From Topomyia yanbarensis (Eukaryota > Arthropoda > Insecta > Diptera > Culicidae): a stretch of 64,000 nucleotides of DNA. This document shows positions 1 to 12,521 of this stretch, piece by piece. Position numbers and translations under genes: made by a program. Location: assembly GCF_030247195.1 (NCBI RefSeq), contig NC_080670.1, forward strand, positions 99,720,336 to 99,784,335, given 5' to 3'. Below the pieces are notes generated by a model. That model was not told where the DNA came from and ran no database searches. It saw only the letters and a program-made list of their open reading frames with translations. How positions within the stretch are numbered: position 1 is the stretch's first letter; the number at the start of each line of letters is the position of its first letter.

Positions 1-509
1 GACTGAGCGGCAGCGAAGTCGGACAGTGCACTAGAAGGCGATGTGGCGTAGCCACATTAGTCAGTGTTCGTGTATAAAGTGTCCTTTTTCGCTTCAGATA
101 GATGGTATTTGCGACTCATGTCCCTGTATCAGTGAGCTAATAACTCTCAGCGCGCTAATATCATAGATACCCTGCCGTTTAAAGAGTTGTCATAATTATT
201 TCAGGTTAGCTAAGATCAGTTACCTGACTAGTGTGATACGGAAGCTTAAGTTTAACAATAATGTATGCATTGTTTTTTGTAGTTTGACATTACAACCAAA
301 TGTAATAAACTGTATTATTACTTCGAATGGCAAAAATGTCGCATGAATTCATTAAATTTAATTTTTCTGGTGCATAAGCACATATTAATGGATCGTTTTA
401 CATCTTCTTATGTATCGTTTTATAAATATCCATGAACCATAATTTAACGTTTGTTTATGTTTATTATCTTCACCAACATGCCCCTTGGCCCCAATGGTGG
501 TTGCTTAAA
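1..509. other. AT-rich non-coding DNA, left edge
   Basis: No convincing coding sequence. Two units resembling the minisatellite at 1594-2092 can be seen near 385-430 (ATTAATGGATCGTTTT followed 21-22 bases later by TTATGTATCGTTTT). The RT relic at 510-1600 may therefore have landed inside that minisatellite. The 3' untranslated part of that relic should also lie here, but I cannot place its end. Confidence 0.5.
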
Positions 510-1600
510 CTAATTACATTTTAAAATTACCAACAGTTTCGCTTTTATCGCATTCCGCTTCCGGTTGAAGTCAAAGGCCGTCGCCACACTGTTATAAATT
601 CGTTGGAGTCCGGTAACAGCGCTCTGGCAACCATAGTTGGTTCTCCTGAACGGAACTCGCAGAAGAGAGTTATTAAGTAGAGCTCGAACGCGGGCTTGAA
701 GATCCAGGCGTCCGAGGATTGTAGGGCAATCCACTCTGGCAGAGAGTAAGTCCGAGACGAACAGGGCTCGTGAGCAGTCCCTCCGAATGCTGAGTGTATC
801 AAGGTGTATTAGCTGGGAACGGTTTTTATAGCTCGGCAGCTGAAATCTGTTTCGCCATGGGAGATGACGAAGGGCGAATCGTATGAACCTACGTTGGACA
901 GCCTCGATTCTGTCAATCCTGTTCTGGTAGTACGGATTCCAAACAGCTGAACAATATTCTATCGTTGAGCGGACCAACGCGCAGTAAAGCGATTTAAGAC
1001 AATATACGCCCCTGAAGTTTTTCGCTATTCGGAAGATGAACCCAAGCTGTCGTGATGCCTTATCCACGATGTATGACGTGTGTGGTTTGAATGTTAGTGC
1101 CGAATCCATGATGACTCCCAGATCTTTGATGTGAGAGTGTCTTGGAATCCTCGAGCCGAAAAAATGGTAATTAAATTGAGTCGGATGGCGTTTCCGCGTG
1201 AACGTAACGATTGAGCATTTGCTCGGGTTTAAAACCATTCTGTTTAGATCACACCACGTACTAAAGCTGTCCAGTTCCCTCTGAAGAAGCTCTGCATCGG
1301 TTTTATCCCGTATTTGTTGTAAAATTTTCATGTCGGCGAAAGAAAGTCGGGGTCCTTGTAATGTAATATTGACGTCATTAAAGTAGAGGAGGAATATTAC
1401 TGGACCGAGATGGCTTCCTTGTGGTTTGCCGGATGTAGCGAAGAATGGTGCAGATAGACAGTCCTTAAAGCTGATTTGGAGTTGCCTTCCATCGAGGTAG
1501 GAACGAAACCAGCGCAGAAGCTATTGCGATATCATGGATGATTTTGTCGAATCCATGTAAATAGCATCGGTTTGCAATCCGTTAGCGAATCAATCCATTA
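510..1600 (-). pseudogene. 5'-truncated CR1-group-like non-LTR retrotransposon, RT fragment
   Basis: The minus strand is open from about 1520 down to 510. In order it reads a block B motif (SGKPQGSHLGP where SGVPQGSHLGP is usual), the block C region, a DLGVIMDSALTF-type thumb block and a long C-terminal region. The open frame continues upstream of the first Met at 1331, so that Met is not a real start. Traces of RT block A (QTDAIYMD) lie beyond a stop at about 1521-1523, up to about 1600. The catalytic FADD motif reads F-A-D-M: one Asp codon is missing. Endonuclease and ORF1 are absent, as expected for 5' truncation. The same family recurs at 35601-38380 and, more distantly, at 16008-27618. 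It is a dead relic. The CR1-group assignment is by motif resemblance only. Confidence 0.8.
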
Positions 1601-2092
1601 TCCAACTTTCGATATATGAATCAATACATTGTATTTCTAATGTTCATTTTTGCATCTTCTATGGACCAAGAAATATTATTTTGCAAACATTTTCATCAAA
1701 TTTATGGAACTTTTTCTAACATTTTATTGCTCCATTTTGTAATACCGTGGAACATTTTTGTCGATATTATGGAACCTATTGACGTGTTGTAATGTACATT
1801 GTTAATATTTATGGATCAGTGTCAGTTAATTTATGGCGCAAAATGTATCATTTTATGGAACATTTCCAATATTTTTATGGGGCATTGGTTGATTTTAATT
1901 GCTGTTTATTACTATTTTAATACTCTTTTGCGACCATTTTATGGTTCAATTTTACATAATCTATGGATCAAATCACCCTTTTTTATGGATCCATTCACAC
2001 TGTTTTATGGATTTTCAGTTTTGTTTTATGGAACATGAAAAACATTTTAATGGATCGTTTTTCAATTTTTTATGGATCATTTTTGTTGTTTA
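1594..2092. repeat. degenerate ~21.7-bp minisatellite
   Basis: A core close to TTTATGGAACATTTTT or TTTATGGATCA recurs with very regular spacing. Cores lie near 1637, 1660, 1701, 1745, 1767, 1810, 1831, 1853, 1875, 1939, 1961, 1983, 2004, 2026, 2048 and 2069, and the gaps fit whole multiples of 21-22 bases. This implies about 20-22 units, several of them decayed. The open frames that run through it only reflect the repeat and its low stop density. Confidence 0.8.
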
Positions 2093-3027
2093 GCTGCGCA
2101 AACTTAGTGCTGCCGAATATGGCCCACTGACGACGTAAATTATAGTGCTTAAAAAATTTGGATGGTCTTTGCTATCGGTCGTTGGGTTTCTATTCGTTGT
2201 GATATATTTTCCAATGGGCTTCAAGCTTAAAAAAATCAATTTTGAAATTTCATTTTATGATACCTTTTTTATGACAATATGCGAATTCTGACCTAGGTAT
2301 TCACAAAAAAAATACTTTTTCAATTTATAAAAAAATTCTATAGTAAAGGAGCTAAAGCTAAACCTCTAATGGATTTATAAGAAAAATGTTCCAAACAGAA
2401 ACTTCTGAACAACTTCTGAGCAACTCCGAGAATTCAGTGGAAAATCGTCTTTCCGCAGGAAAAAAATTAATAGCAATTATCGGGGTTTTTGAATGGTTCA
2501 AAATACATTTAGAAAACATAGTTGGCAAAGAAATATTTTTTTTCTCGTAAACCAGTGCTATTTATAGCGACTGAACAATCCGGGTATTTGATGCGAACCA
2601 TGGTTGAATGCATTAGAGATTTCCAGGGAGCCACCTTCCGGTCACGCTACACACACATATTTCCCACGATTGCATATTTCCAACGCAAGCAACGCTTTCC
2701 CCAAAAGTCGACGACGCCTTGCAGGTTGTCTACTGATCACACTAGAGAGTCTCTCTCTCCTGTGCGCTACATGCCCAAAAGCCTTTCGATGTAAGCATGC
2801 GTGTATTGATCTGTGATCGACGCTGGCGACTGATGGGTGCTGCTGGTGAAGGAAATGGAGATCGCATTCGTTTTTTCTGAACATTGAAGGAGCGTTTGAT
2901 ATGCAGTTTCCTTAAAAGTTCTGTCGGAGAAACTTAACCGAATTTTTTTTTTCACCCAAGTTGAACTACTCTTTTACCAACTCTGTTGCGTGAAAACCAT
3001 ATGAACTTTGCCCATGGCTCTTCATCG
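2093..3027. other. non-coding, nothing recognised
   Basis: Mixed AT-rich sequence. Short open frames occur on both strands at 2522-2955, but they overlap each other in conflicting frames and resemble no family I know. I see no strong inverted or tandem repeat. Confidence 0.4.
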
Positions 3028-3400
3028 ACGTTGAGATTTAGCTATTCGTTTCTCTCCAAAGGTTCATGTCCTAGTCCATTGCTCTACAATATTTATGTCA
3101 GCAGTATGGGTGATTGCTTGGCAAATAATTGTACATTGAGGCAAATTGCAGAAGATGGCGTTGTGTCGATAGTAGGCACGAACCGCAATGACAAAAGCCA
3201 CTGCAAGACAATTTATCGGTCTGGGCTGTTGAGTTGGAATTTTTGGCGAAAAGGACAGAGACGGTTATTTTCTCGAGAAAAAACACGAACTAGCAAAATT
3301 CCAGCCAGACTTTCTGAAAACTCGCGAGTACAGGAAAGAGACAACGAGCTGCGTGCAACATAGTCTCGCATCACATTCAATAGCTACGAGCCACGTACGG
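3028..3400 (+). pseudogene. fragment of a second non-LTR RT family (palm domain)
   Basis: In the frame of 2986-3363 the peptide contains KGSCPSPLLYNIYVSSM and then CTLRQIAEDGVVSI. These correspond to RT blocks B and C of a non-LTR family whose usual form is close to PQGSCLSPLLYN and LADDGVVS. The catalytic pair has changed to E-D. From about 3230 the family signal continues in another frame (AVELEFLAKRTETVIFSRK), so there is at least one frameshift. Only about 370 bases remain, with no endonuclease or 3' end. It is a dead fragment, distinct from the CR1-like relic at 510-1600. Clade not certain (I or Jockey side). Confidence 0.6.
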
Positions 3401-3615
3401 CGTACCAAATAGACGAAACAAAAACGTGCGAGGAATGCATCTATAGGGGAGAGAGGGTAACAGTGGATCAGCAGGAACTATGAAACATTCGCAATAAAAT
3501 CATAATGCATGATCAGAATCGTCTCATTCCCTCATTTTTCACGATTTCTAATTCTTTACACGTGTTGCTATATTTTGGAAGAGATCTGATAACTGTATCT
3601 CTTTTAATGGATATT

Positions 3616-3872
3616 TCTAGAGAAAATTTTCAATAGGACGTAAGTAACAGTGAGAGCCTCTCTTTGTTTACTTTTTCTTTCGTTTATTACGACGTCATTA
3701 CGACACTTTGCACTAATTTTCCAGTACATATCGAAAGCCGACGGTTTTTACTAGAATATTATGCAAAGAGTATAGTAGTAAATGTTGAAATGGCCGAGTT
3801 ATGAGCAGAAGAGAAAGACTCCAAAGAGAATCTTTCATTATTACTTACGTCCTATTCTAAATTTTCTCTAGA
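3616..3872. mobile_element. foldback MITE, ~257 bp
   Basis: Two arms of about 60 bases are inverted copies of each other: 3616-3676 and 3809-3872. Outer ends read TCTAGAGAAAATTT and its complement. Inside them both arms carry ATAGGACGTAAGTAA and a CTCTTTG block. The centre is unrelated AT-rich sequence. No coding capacity. The target duplication is not clear, so the superfamily is unknown. Confidence 0.7.
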
Positions 3873-4388
3873 TTTGTTTGTTTTGTGCCAGCCAGAGTAA
3901 ATTTGCAATGAAAAACATTATTCCATCTTTATGAGTTACCATTCATTGAATAAATGTTTAGTCTATTGCTATTTATAATTTTATGCTCAACATTTGCTGC
4001 GAACAAAGTTTTTTGGTAACTTCTCATGGTTCTGTGTAATTTCACAATTCTCATGAATAGACCCATTGGGTAACTGTGGAACGATGGCGTATGGAGAACA
4101 GTGATTATTTTTTGTTTTTGTGGTCTGTCTCAAAATGTGAATGGGTTCCGATTTTCCACAGTAAATACTACTCATATAGTGCAAAATTAGTAAATTTGGG
4201 CAAGTTTTGTAGAAATTGTCTCTTATTTCAGGATTGCAGCTGATATGCACATATGGTGGTTCAATGTTACGCGATGTTGTAGTGGATTCTTTCGTAAACA
4301 AACGATTTTCGCCTCAATATAACTTTAATTCAAAGCGTTAGGATCATTCTTCGTCAAAACAAAAGAATAAAATCTATAGGGGACCGCG
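3873..4388. other. AT-rich non-coding
   Basis: Nothing supported. The open frame on the minus strand at 3987-4301 has no recognisable motif. Confidence 0.35.
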
Positions 4389-5266
4389 GGGCAAGTCCGA
4401 CACCTTAAGCGCAATAATTTTTCTAAAATTCCACAAAGCTCCTAAAATTGTTTATTCTGTGCATAATCCTTGAATTCATTAAAAATTAGTTTGCCAAAAA
4501 ATGGAGCAAAATGACATTTTAAAAACGCTGCGGGTAAGACCGACACCCCAAAGGGATAAGAGCGACCCCCTTTTGAGCTTTCTGTTAATTTTTTTCCATT
4601 AAAAATGTATTGTGTATGTGTGATGAAGTGCAATTATGTGTATATGAGTATGTGTGACGCAAACGCATGCTTTCTGTAGTTTCATCGCGTAGCAAGAGGA
4701 AGAGCATTCGAATGCGTGGTGTTATGAATTAATGATGTTTAACGCATGGTTTATATTATGGCACGGGTTTTCTCAAGTAATTCTTTCGAGGTTAATTGCC
4801 ACTTGTATAGCCATTCTAACGAGGAAGAGCTGTTCTACAAACAGATTATATACGCTATTACTAGGACTCATTCACTTAAAAGTGACGCACGCTTCGTAGT
4901 AAGCTATCCGGTTCGTGTTGTGATTTTTCGGAACACTATTGATCAATAATCCGGCGGTCAATGAAAATTTTTCATCAATATCATTTCAAAATCTCATATT
5001 AGATTATACTTTTCGTTTCTGTTTGTAATATAACTATGAATCACGTTCAATTTAATTCTTAATTTTTTTGGTCGGCTTTTAGACAATACTGATAAATAAA
5101 TGCAAAAAAAACATAGTTTCCGTGTATTTCAATTATTAACATGACGTAATTATAGTATAATTGAACACAACAAATTACCCAGTCGTTTGTATCGATTCAA
5201 AAACGAACCCAATCAACTAAACACCGTGTCGGTCTTACCCCACCCAAAAACTGTCGGTCTTACCCC
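4389..5266. repeat. possible TIR element with GGGGYAAGWCCGACAC ends
   Basis: The left end has GGGGCAAGTCCGACAC at 4388-4403. The right end has the inverted form GTGTCGGTCTTACCCC at 5226-5241, with a second partial copy at 5253-5266. Another direct-orientation copy (GGGTAAGACCGACACC) lies near 4530. This is the arrangement of a non-autonomous DNA element with subterminal repeats, about 0.88 kb long. The edges are uncertain and I see no target duplication. Confidence 0.4.
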
Positions 5267-8200
5267 AACAGCGCAAATTTTTGTTAAATGCTCAATTAAC
5301 AGTATTGAAATACTCAAACTTATCTTCAATTCACATTAATAACGATATGGAGAGTAGAATAGAATGTGTGACACAAAAACTGGGGTGACATTACGCATCT
5401 CGATTCGATCAAAATTCTACCTTGTTTCGCATTATGTATTTCGAACCGAGCTCGAAAGTAAATTTTCGTTCGAGTTCGCTCGAAGAAGTACTAGATTATC
5501 GAGAAGTGTTGGCATTATGGAACCATAACAATCGAACTCGAAAGCGAGTCGAGTCGAACGTATTTGCTCCATAGTTTGATTGCTGTCGACTGTCGTTCGA
5601 GATTATGATTTGAGTTTTTATTTCATGTCATTCTTTAGATTGGTTAACAATCGGAATACTTAAAGGATATAAAATTACCAAAAGGTGTAAAAAGCTCCCA
5701 CGTACTTTGAGCTACTTTATGTTATATCTATTTTCACCATCAGGAAAAAGTAATACTAAATATTGATGATAAATTATCCTACACCAAGTAATAATATAAA
5801 AGTGTTAAAACAAATCGATGGAGCAAAGTGAAGGCACATTGACTTATCTAATCGCTATTTAATAGATGTATAGAATCACAATCATTTTTGATTTCAAAGC
5901 GGTGATTTAAACAATTTTATATTCTAATTGATTCATTTGTTCCCGACTATACCTCAATTGTTTACAATATCGCAATATAGGCTTGAATTAAATGCCATAA
6001 TGTACGTTTTATGCACCAACAAAATTAGGTGTTACATCATCATTTGTATTAAATGCATGAAAATACAGAATATTATCTTATATAGCAAAGAACTTTGAAT
6101 CAAATCGAATTACTAACAAATTTAAATGCATCAACCGATTAATAATTATGCCATCTACAATTTCTTCATTTTGATTATGTTCTCGCTATCTCTAGTTGTG
6201 TGCTATAACAAAATGATTAATTAACAAGTACATGGAAAACCCCACAAACATGAAAACGAATTTTTGTCTCGACTATTTCAACTAAAAATGGCTATTTTAA
6301 CGAACTAGTTTTTAAATTTTTGCGTCATCAATTGCTGAAAAAATTGTTGCTTTTGGAAGCTATCAGTTTCCTGAAAAAAACCCTGACAACAACAAAATTA
6401 ATGCAAAATTAGCCATTTTTATTGAAAAGGGCTGTTTGCTCGCTATTATTTTCCAAAAAAAAATTTGGCGGCTTCGAAGTTGTGTTGCTTTAAACAATTA
6501 TTTAGATATTAAATATGTTATTTAATCTAAGAATAATTGTGAATAACTCATTCTGCAGATAATACATTCCATCAAGCGACTGAGGTCCGAATAAGAGAAA
6601 CTACCAGCTTGGCATTTCGATGTTTCGGTGCTTCAACTTAAACAGCGAGATATATTAAAATTTTGTGGTAAGAAGTTCTAGAATACAGTTATATCAAACT
6701 AAAATAATGCGCAAGCATTGAAAAAAGGTGGTGAGGGTGAGAGACGTCAACAAATTATGAACATGTTTGGGTCATTTTATTTACCACTATCACTAGTTTT
6801 ATTCTGTGAATTTGACGCTCATCGGAAAAAAACAAAACAAACTGCAATTTTGTTTACACTGAAAAAAATTTTTAGATGGAATTAAAATTATCATGCGATG
6901 AACAAAATCATTACTCGTTTTCTGCAACGTAGCATTTTCGTGCATTGTAAATAGTTCGTTTCGTCTAATTCACGAACTGAAAAATGGCATCTTGATGAAC
7001 GAAAAGTTGAGTAGTTTTACATATTTAATGTACGGGTTATTCCACGTCAAATTTACAACCACGATTTTAATTCCTACCAAAACTTCTTGCATTTTTAGCA
7101 CAAAATAATTGACATCTATTTTTTGTTTTGGCTGAATACGATAGATTTTATTCAAGTTATGAACTTTTGAATTTTATGAATTGGACCATTTTTTGACCAC
7201 TGATAACTCGGAAACTCTTCGTTTTACGGAAAAAATTATTAATAATAAAAAGTGCATTTTCGAATGAGCTCACCAATAAAAATCTAATATAGTTTTTTTT
7301 GTTATTTATGTTATGAATTCTGCAAATGTTAGAAACATTTTGAAAAAACAACCTTGAACTAATAAGGTTTTTATTCTATGAAAACATTAATAATCATATT
7401 GAGGACCTTATTACTTCACGAGATATTTCAATTAAAGCTCGCCCATAACATGGTGTTTAATGTAAAATTGCCCTTTTTAATGTTATAATTGTTATATTTC
7501 GCAAAATATTTTGACACTGCAAAATTTTTACACAATATTTTTAACATGATTTTTATTATTTGAAGAAAAAATAAGCAAAAAATTTATCCAACTTTAAAAA
7601 ACTCAATTTTTCCGGCAAGCTCATGCGAAAATGCAACTTTTTATATTCAATATTTTTTTCATGCATCGAATACTTTCCGAGCTATCAGCGATTGAAACAT
7701 GTTTAATTTTTCTAACTTTAAAAGTTGAAAGCTCATACCTTGAAGTAAATATTATATTCAGCAGCCATAACAAAAATACCTGTCAAATATTTTGTGCTGA
7801 AGAATGCAAGAAAAAAAATTGGAATGAACTAAAATTTTATTTGTTGATTGGCCCGTACGATGCATAAAAGTTATCATCGGTGACTAAAATATTTTCCGTG
7901 AATGAAACGAAATGATTCATTCTTTTATTAATTGTTTTATACAGTATAAATATTTTTGGAAAGGGGTAAATTTTTTTTGTACATAAAAGGAAACAAATCG
8001 TATTTCCATATTACATGGGATCTTTTTGGATCGATGTTTGACAACATCGATTTTATTTCAAAGTCCTCATCCCAATTGTGTACTAGAAAAAAAATTTATA
8101 TCTGCGAAACTTATCCATATATATTTGGATACAAGCAACTAAAAACTAAATAAATTAAATCAATTCCTATATTTACCAAACAGCTTAATTCTCGTGATTG

Positions 8201-8524
8201 ATCGCAACGAAAACTCTAATCGAGTGCCCCTATTGTTGCGCTACCATTTGACTCAATGCGTTGAACAAAGATGACAGACACTGATCTAACCAACGGCTTC
8301 AAATGAGTAGGATGATAATAGAAACATGGCGAAAATGGGCTCAACACCCTATACGTTCGTGCGTTGTGTCTCGTGAGATAGACTCATGCACTTCTCATCG
8401 TACTTGAATGCTGCTGCTTACGGGATGTGTAAATAAGCTTATTTTAACATAATGGGACCTACGCAAGTTTCTTATTATTCAATTTTTCAACATCAGAATT
8501 ACATGTAATTTGAAAAAAAACCTG
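5267..8524. other. AT-rich non-coding, no gene seen
   Basis: About 3.2 kb with many homopolymer A/T runs and short open frames only. 5400-5620 is unusually rich in CGA/TCG words (TCGAACTCGAA, CGAGTCGAGTCGAACG). A weak inverted pair around AAAAATGGCTATTTT occurs at about 6287 and 6405. None of the open frames at 6970-8153 shows a family motif. Confidence 0.4.
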
Positions 8525-8575
8525 TTTTAATCCACCTAGTGGTGCAATTGCGCCTTTCTCATTTATCCAAATTAT
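8525..8575 (+). repeat. left-end motif of a dispersed AT-rich repeat family
   Basis: TTAATCCACCTAGTGGTG is followed by GCGCCTTTCTCATTTATCC. The CCTTTCTCA part is the inverse of the TGAGAAAGGCAAAA that closes the repeat ending at 15996. The motif resembles the end of a repeat I associate with mosquito genomes. The rest of the element is not identifiable here. Confidence 0.4.
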
Positions 8576-8834
8576 GATTCATTAGTTGGTTTTGTTCAAT
8601 AGAATTGTGGAAATGTCTATTACATTCTTAATTCACTTAACACGTATCCCACGACTACCACGAAAGTAGACGTAGACTCACTTTAAACAAAAAATTAAAG
8701 GGTTGTGTATAAGACACGACCACGATGACATTAAAAATGCGACCATTTTTGTGAGCCAGCTATATTATTCGTGGATACATCTTGTAATACCACGGACTTA
8801 TTTAGAACTACACACAAAAGGTAACAAATTGTAT

Positions 8835-9595
8835 CGTCTACGGAATCTACTACACAATTGTTTTGATTATTTTCCAACAAATCGCGCAAAAATCTGTTTG
8901 TTCCGTACAGCACCGCGCAAATAATTGAGGTTGGAAAACAAATCGACCACTTAGAAACGATCGAAGCATTTTTCCGTCAATGTTACTTTTCTGATTCAAG
9001 TTTTTGTAGGTATTTTCTTGCTTCCGTCCAATTGGTCAGTTTATTTGTTTTATCGCACATTTTTCGTATATTATTATAGAAAATAACTAACCCGATAAGA
9101 GGGAAGTTATTTTCCAAAGCACGAAATGGAAATTTCATTTGTAATTCTTCTGAGAACGATTTTGTGGTCATAATAAGGACTGTTTGTTGTGAATATTATA
9201 TCGCAGTTTCCTTGCAAAAACAATACGATTTCTGTACACGTCTAGTGATGGAGGCAATTTTGAGAGCGCCTTTGTTTGCTGCTGCTAACGGGGAGTATTC
9301 CTTCCAGGAACTAACGAAGCGAATCGCCGGCGACAAACGAACTGATTTGAACGATGATCAAATGCAAACTGAAAACATTTTCTTATAGACAATTCGTTTT
9401 ACCTATCTCAGATGTGGTTCATCGTCAAAAAGGCGGCGCTAACAAGTGAACCAGCAATCAAAGCACGGCTAATTAATGCTTTTACAAAATCATTTCTATC
9501 AAAATTTACGGTACTCGTATCCTCTATGGAATCTACTACACAATTATTATGATTATTTCCCAAAACATCGCAAGAATCTGTTTGTTCCGTACATT
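8835..9595. repeat. direct duplication of ~78 bp, copies 680 bp apart
   Basis: Copy 1 (8835-8912) and copy 2 (9518-9595) share GGAATCTACTACACAATT, a TTGATTATTT-type centre and AATCTGTTTGTTCCGTACA, with roughly 85 percent identity by eye. The sequence between them is unrelated. The open frame at 9164-9388 lies between the copies and matches no family I recognise. Confidence 0.6.
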
Positions 9596-10060
9596 ACATT
9601 GGCAATTATTGGCCGTTTGTTTATAAGAATCATTTAGGTACGTACGTCCGTACACTACTCGTCGACCATCAAGTATCGAATGATAAGGAAAAAAGGAAAT
9701 TCAGCACATATATTTATAACTTTTCCTTGTTTGATTGACCTCTTAAATGCTCTGTATTGACGGCTCTGCTCGGAATAACCGCCTCGTATATGCACATTTC
9801 CTCCTTTTTCGTGAAATTTTTCAATTTCAATTCAACCGATTTTCAATAGAATACTTATATAGAACATCAAACTTATTAGCAATTATATTCAAGTCAGGTG
9901 TTTCTGAATCGATTGGTGTATAAATGATTGAAATCCATCAACTAATTGCGAAGTTATAACCGTACAAACCTTACATAGTTTTGTTACATAGAAGATTTTC
10001 AAAATTTAGAATGACACCCAGCCCCAGATAGTGGAGTAAGACATTTTTAATGTCAAAAGT
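9596..10060. other. non-coding, nothing recognised
   Basis: AT-rich with no repeat or coding signal that I can support. Confidence 0.3.
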
Positions 10061-10061
10061 A

Positions 10062-10280
10062 TAGGGGAGACCGGGGCTAGTTTGCGGCGTTTTCAGTTTC
10101 CATTTTTACCGCTTTGATATAGATATGTCTTGCAAAATAGAACATGCGGCTGTAGCCAACATCCCTGAATTTTATCAAAGTGTTTGTTGCATTGTCTTTA
10201 CTTTTATAGACAAAAATGTGTGACGCGGAAATCCCGCTAATTTACCCAGGACCCCGGGGTAAGTTGGCGGTATGTATGGA
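10062..10280. repeat. G-rich end motif GGGGAGACCGGGG with an internal second copy
   Basis: AGGGGAGACCGGGGCTAG followed by TTTGCGGCG at 10065-10092 is echoed at 10249-10271 by GACCCCGGGGTAAGTTGGCGG. This is the same type of G-rich block as at 4388 and 34745. It looks like one end of a non-autonomous element whose other end I cannot find. Confidence 0.35.
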
Positions 10281-12521
10281 TACGCTAGAAAATGGAGATT
10301 CAATCACATCAAAGGTTCGTGCTGAATGTCTTTTCAATAAAATTGTACATTAACCGACAACTGCCAATATATTTCAGTCTCAATACCCCGACATTTTAAT
10401 TTGACGCGTATTCCATATTCAAAAGCATATTGTCGAAATTCTACAGGTGATTGGCCGAAGTAAATATCCCCTGCATTGACGAGATACACAAAATTTACTT
10501 TGGAGTGAATTCCAAAAATAAAACGCTTTTAATCCACCTAACAGTTTGATGATACATTTCTTATAACTCTTATTATTACTCTCTCCGGATATTATATCGA
10601 TTGAGAACATTTAGAACTTGATGCTTCGCATTTTTTTTATAACATTATATGGGATAGTGGCAGAACTTTAAGAATCGCTCAAATTAGCATAGGACAATAT
10701 CAGTGCTAGAATTCTCAAAGGCTAAACCAATGTAATGAAAATGTGAAAAAAATGGCCCATAAAATAGACATACAAACGAATCACTGCTAATTTTACGTTA
10801 ATAACATATCTAAATTCTTCAATAAATGCATTGTGTAGGGAAAACTGAATTTTCCGAAAGCAGCCTATGTTAAGCTGAGTTAAAAAATTCGAAAAACAAA
10901 TTTTTGAATGGATTTGAAGTTCATATTCTCAATAGCATTTACTCAAATTTCCAACGCAGCTGAGAACTAAGCACTGACATTTCCGCTCTTGATATCTCGC
11001 TACCTCTGAAGTGCATACGTGCATAGTTCCAACTTTACCTTGGTAACGACATTTTCTAAAATGATTTCCCAGTACTATCTTTAATCTGAATTATTATGAT
11101 TTTCATATACTTTATAATTTTCACAATCTTGTTAGGGAAAGCTGTTTAAGAAGCTTTTGTAATATTGTGTAGGAAAAGCTGAAAATTTATGAATTTTCTC
11201 TATCTGCAACACATAAACTCTTAAGTATACCTATTAATTTAATTTGATAATTTGACCTTTTAACAAAGTATCGCCGAATTTTGGAAGAAGTCGATAAAAT
11301 AACCCGTTGAAAACTACCTGAAATTGGTGTAGTTCGATGCAATTGAAAGAAAATATCCTCACAAAATGGGATATATCTATTACTGTGAATAATAAATACA
11401 GCAATGACCCGTTCTTATCATCTCCATGATGTATTTTAGGCAGACAAAATGGAGATATTGACTAAATCGGGACATTTTTTTCTTCATAATAGACTGAAAC
11501 TGTTAAAATATTCTTACCTTCCCTTGATGTAGTCTAATAACTATTTCTGATAGTCTTCTATCGCAAAAATTTAAAAAGATTGATTTTCTTATTTTTGCAT
11601 ATTTAAGATAAGGAAAACATGGTCAAGAAAGGATTTACACAAATTCAGCCTTGTTTGTCTGCTAGAGCCCATCAAACATATTTTCATATGAGGCTGATAA
11701 AATTGGGTGCTGATCAAATCGGGTCTTCAATGTATTATAATAGATAGGCAGTATTTGAAGAAGTTTCTTGTGGAGGAGTGTAGAACGACTTTGTTTCTAC
11801 TTACTTAAATTCGGTTTGGTGAGGATTTGGTGAAAATCTAACTTACTGTCCAAATGGCATAATTACGAAACCACAACCTTTGTAGTTTTAAAATTATGGA
11901 GAATCAGTTTTTCAAAAAAAATGTAGCAGAATTCGTGTCTTTAGCGAATTTGTTAAGACTTTTTTTAAAACAATTTCATTGTAGGCATGAATACTACGGT
12001 ATATGTAGTATATCGAATTATAAAATGATATTTACGAAGTGTTCCTTAATCTAGTATTTTCTAAAATAACTTTCTATTGAGAACTTCACAAAATCAAGCT
12101 TTGGATAAAATGTAAATTTTATCGTTTATAAACAATAACAGAGATTTTCATAAACAGTAAAATCATAATAATTTAATTTAAAATTAAACAGAAATAGCCT
12201 AAAATATGTTAATACCTTGAACACATGGAGCCTTCATGTCTTCAACAAAATGGATTGTAATAGCACTCCCCAAAATTTTGCTGAAGACATTAAGTCTGGA
12301 ACTAAATTTGTTTGAAGAGTAAATTTGCCATAAATGCTTCTTAGAGGATATAACGTCAAAATTATTTTATCAAATAATGTGCTGCTTAACGTTTGTAAAA
12401 TTCATCGAAGATACTAAATTTGCGAAATTGGCGGAACGGGAAACACCATTTTTCATAAATTCCCCTACTTTTGGAAGGTGGTTTTCTCGTTATTAATTCT
12501 ATAACGTTTTCGTCTCAACTC
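10281..12521. other. AT-rich non-coding; contains a repeat-end motif
   Basis: No coding signal. At 10529 a TTTTAATCCACCTAACAG motif related to the one at 8525 is followed by TACATTTCTTATA. An inverted version (CTCTTAGGTGGATTA) occurs at 14283-14297. The remainder is diverged AT-rich sequence. Confidence 0.35.

Noticed and set aside
1799..2093. Two overlapping plus-strand open frames rich in F, I, Y and M
   Set aside because: They are translations of the minisatellite in two frames, not genes.
2522..2955. Cluster of short open frames on both strands
   Set aside because: They overlap in conflicting frames with no motif, and 60-90 codons is expected by chance here.
9164..9388. 74-codon open frame with a hydrophilic C-terminal half
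   Set aside because: No family resemblance, no splice or start context that I can support, and it lies between two direct repeats.
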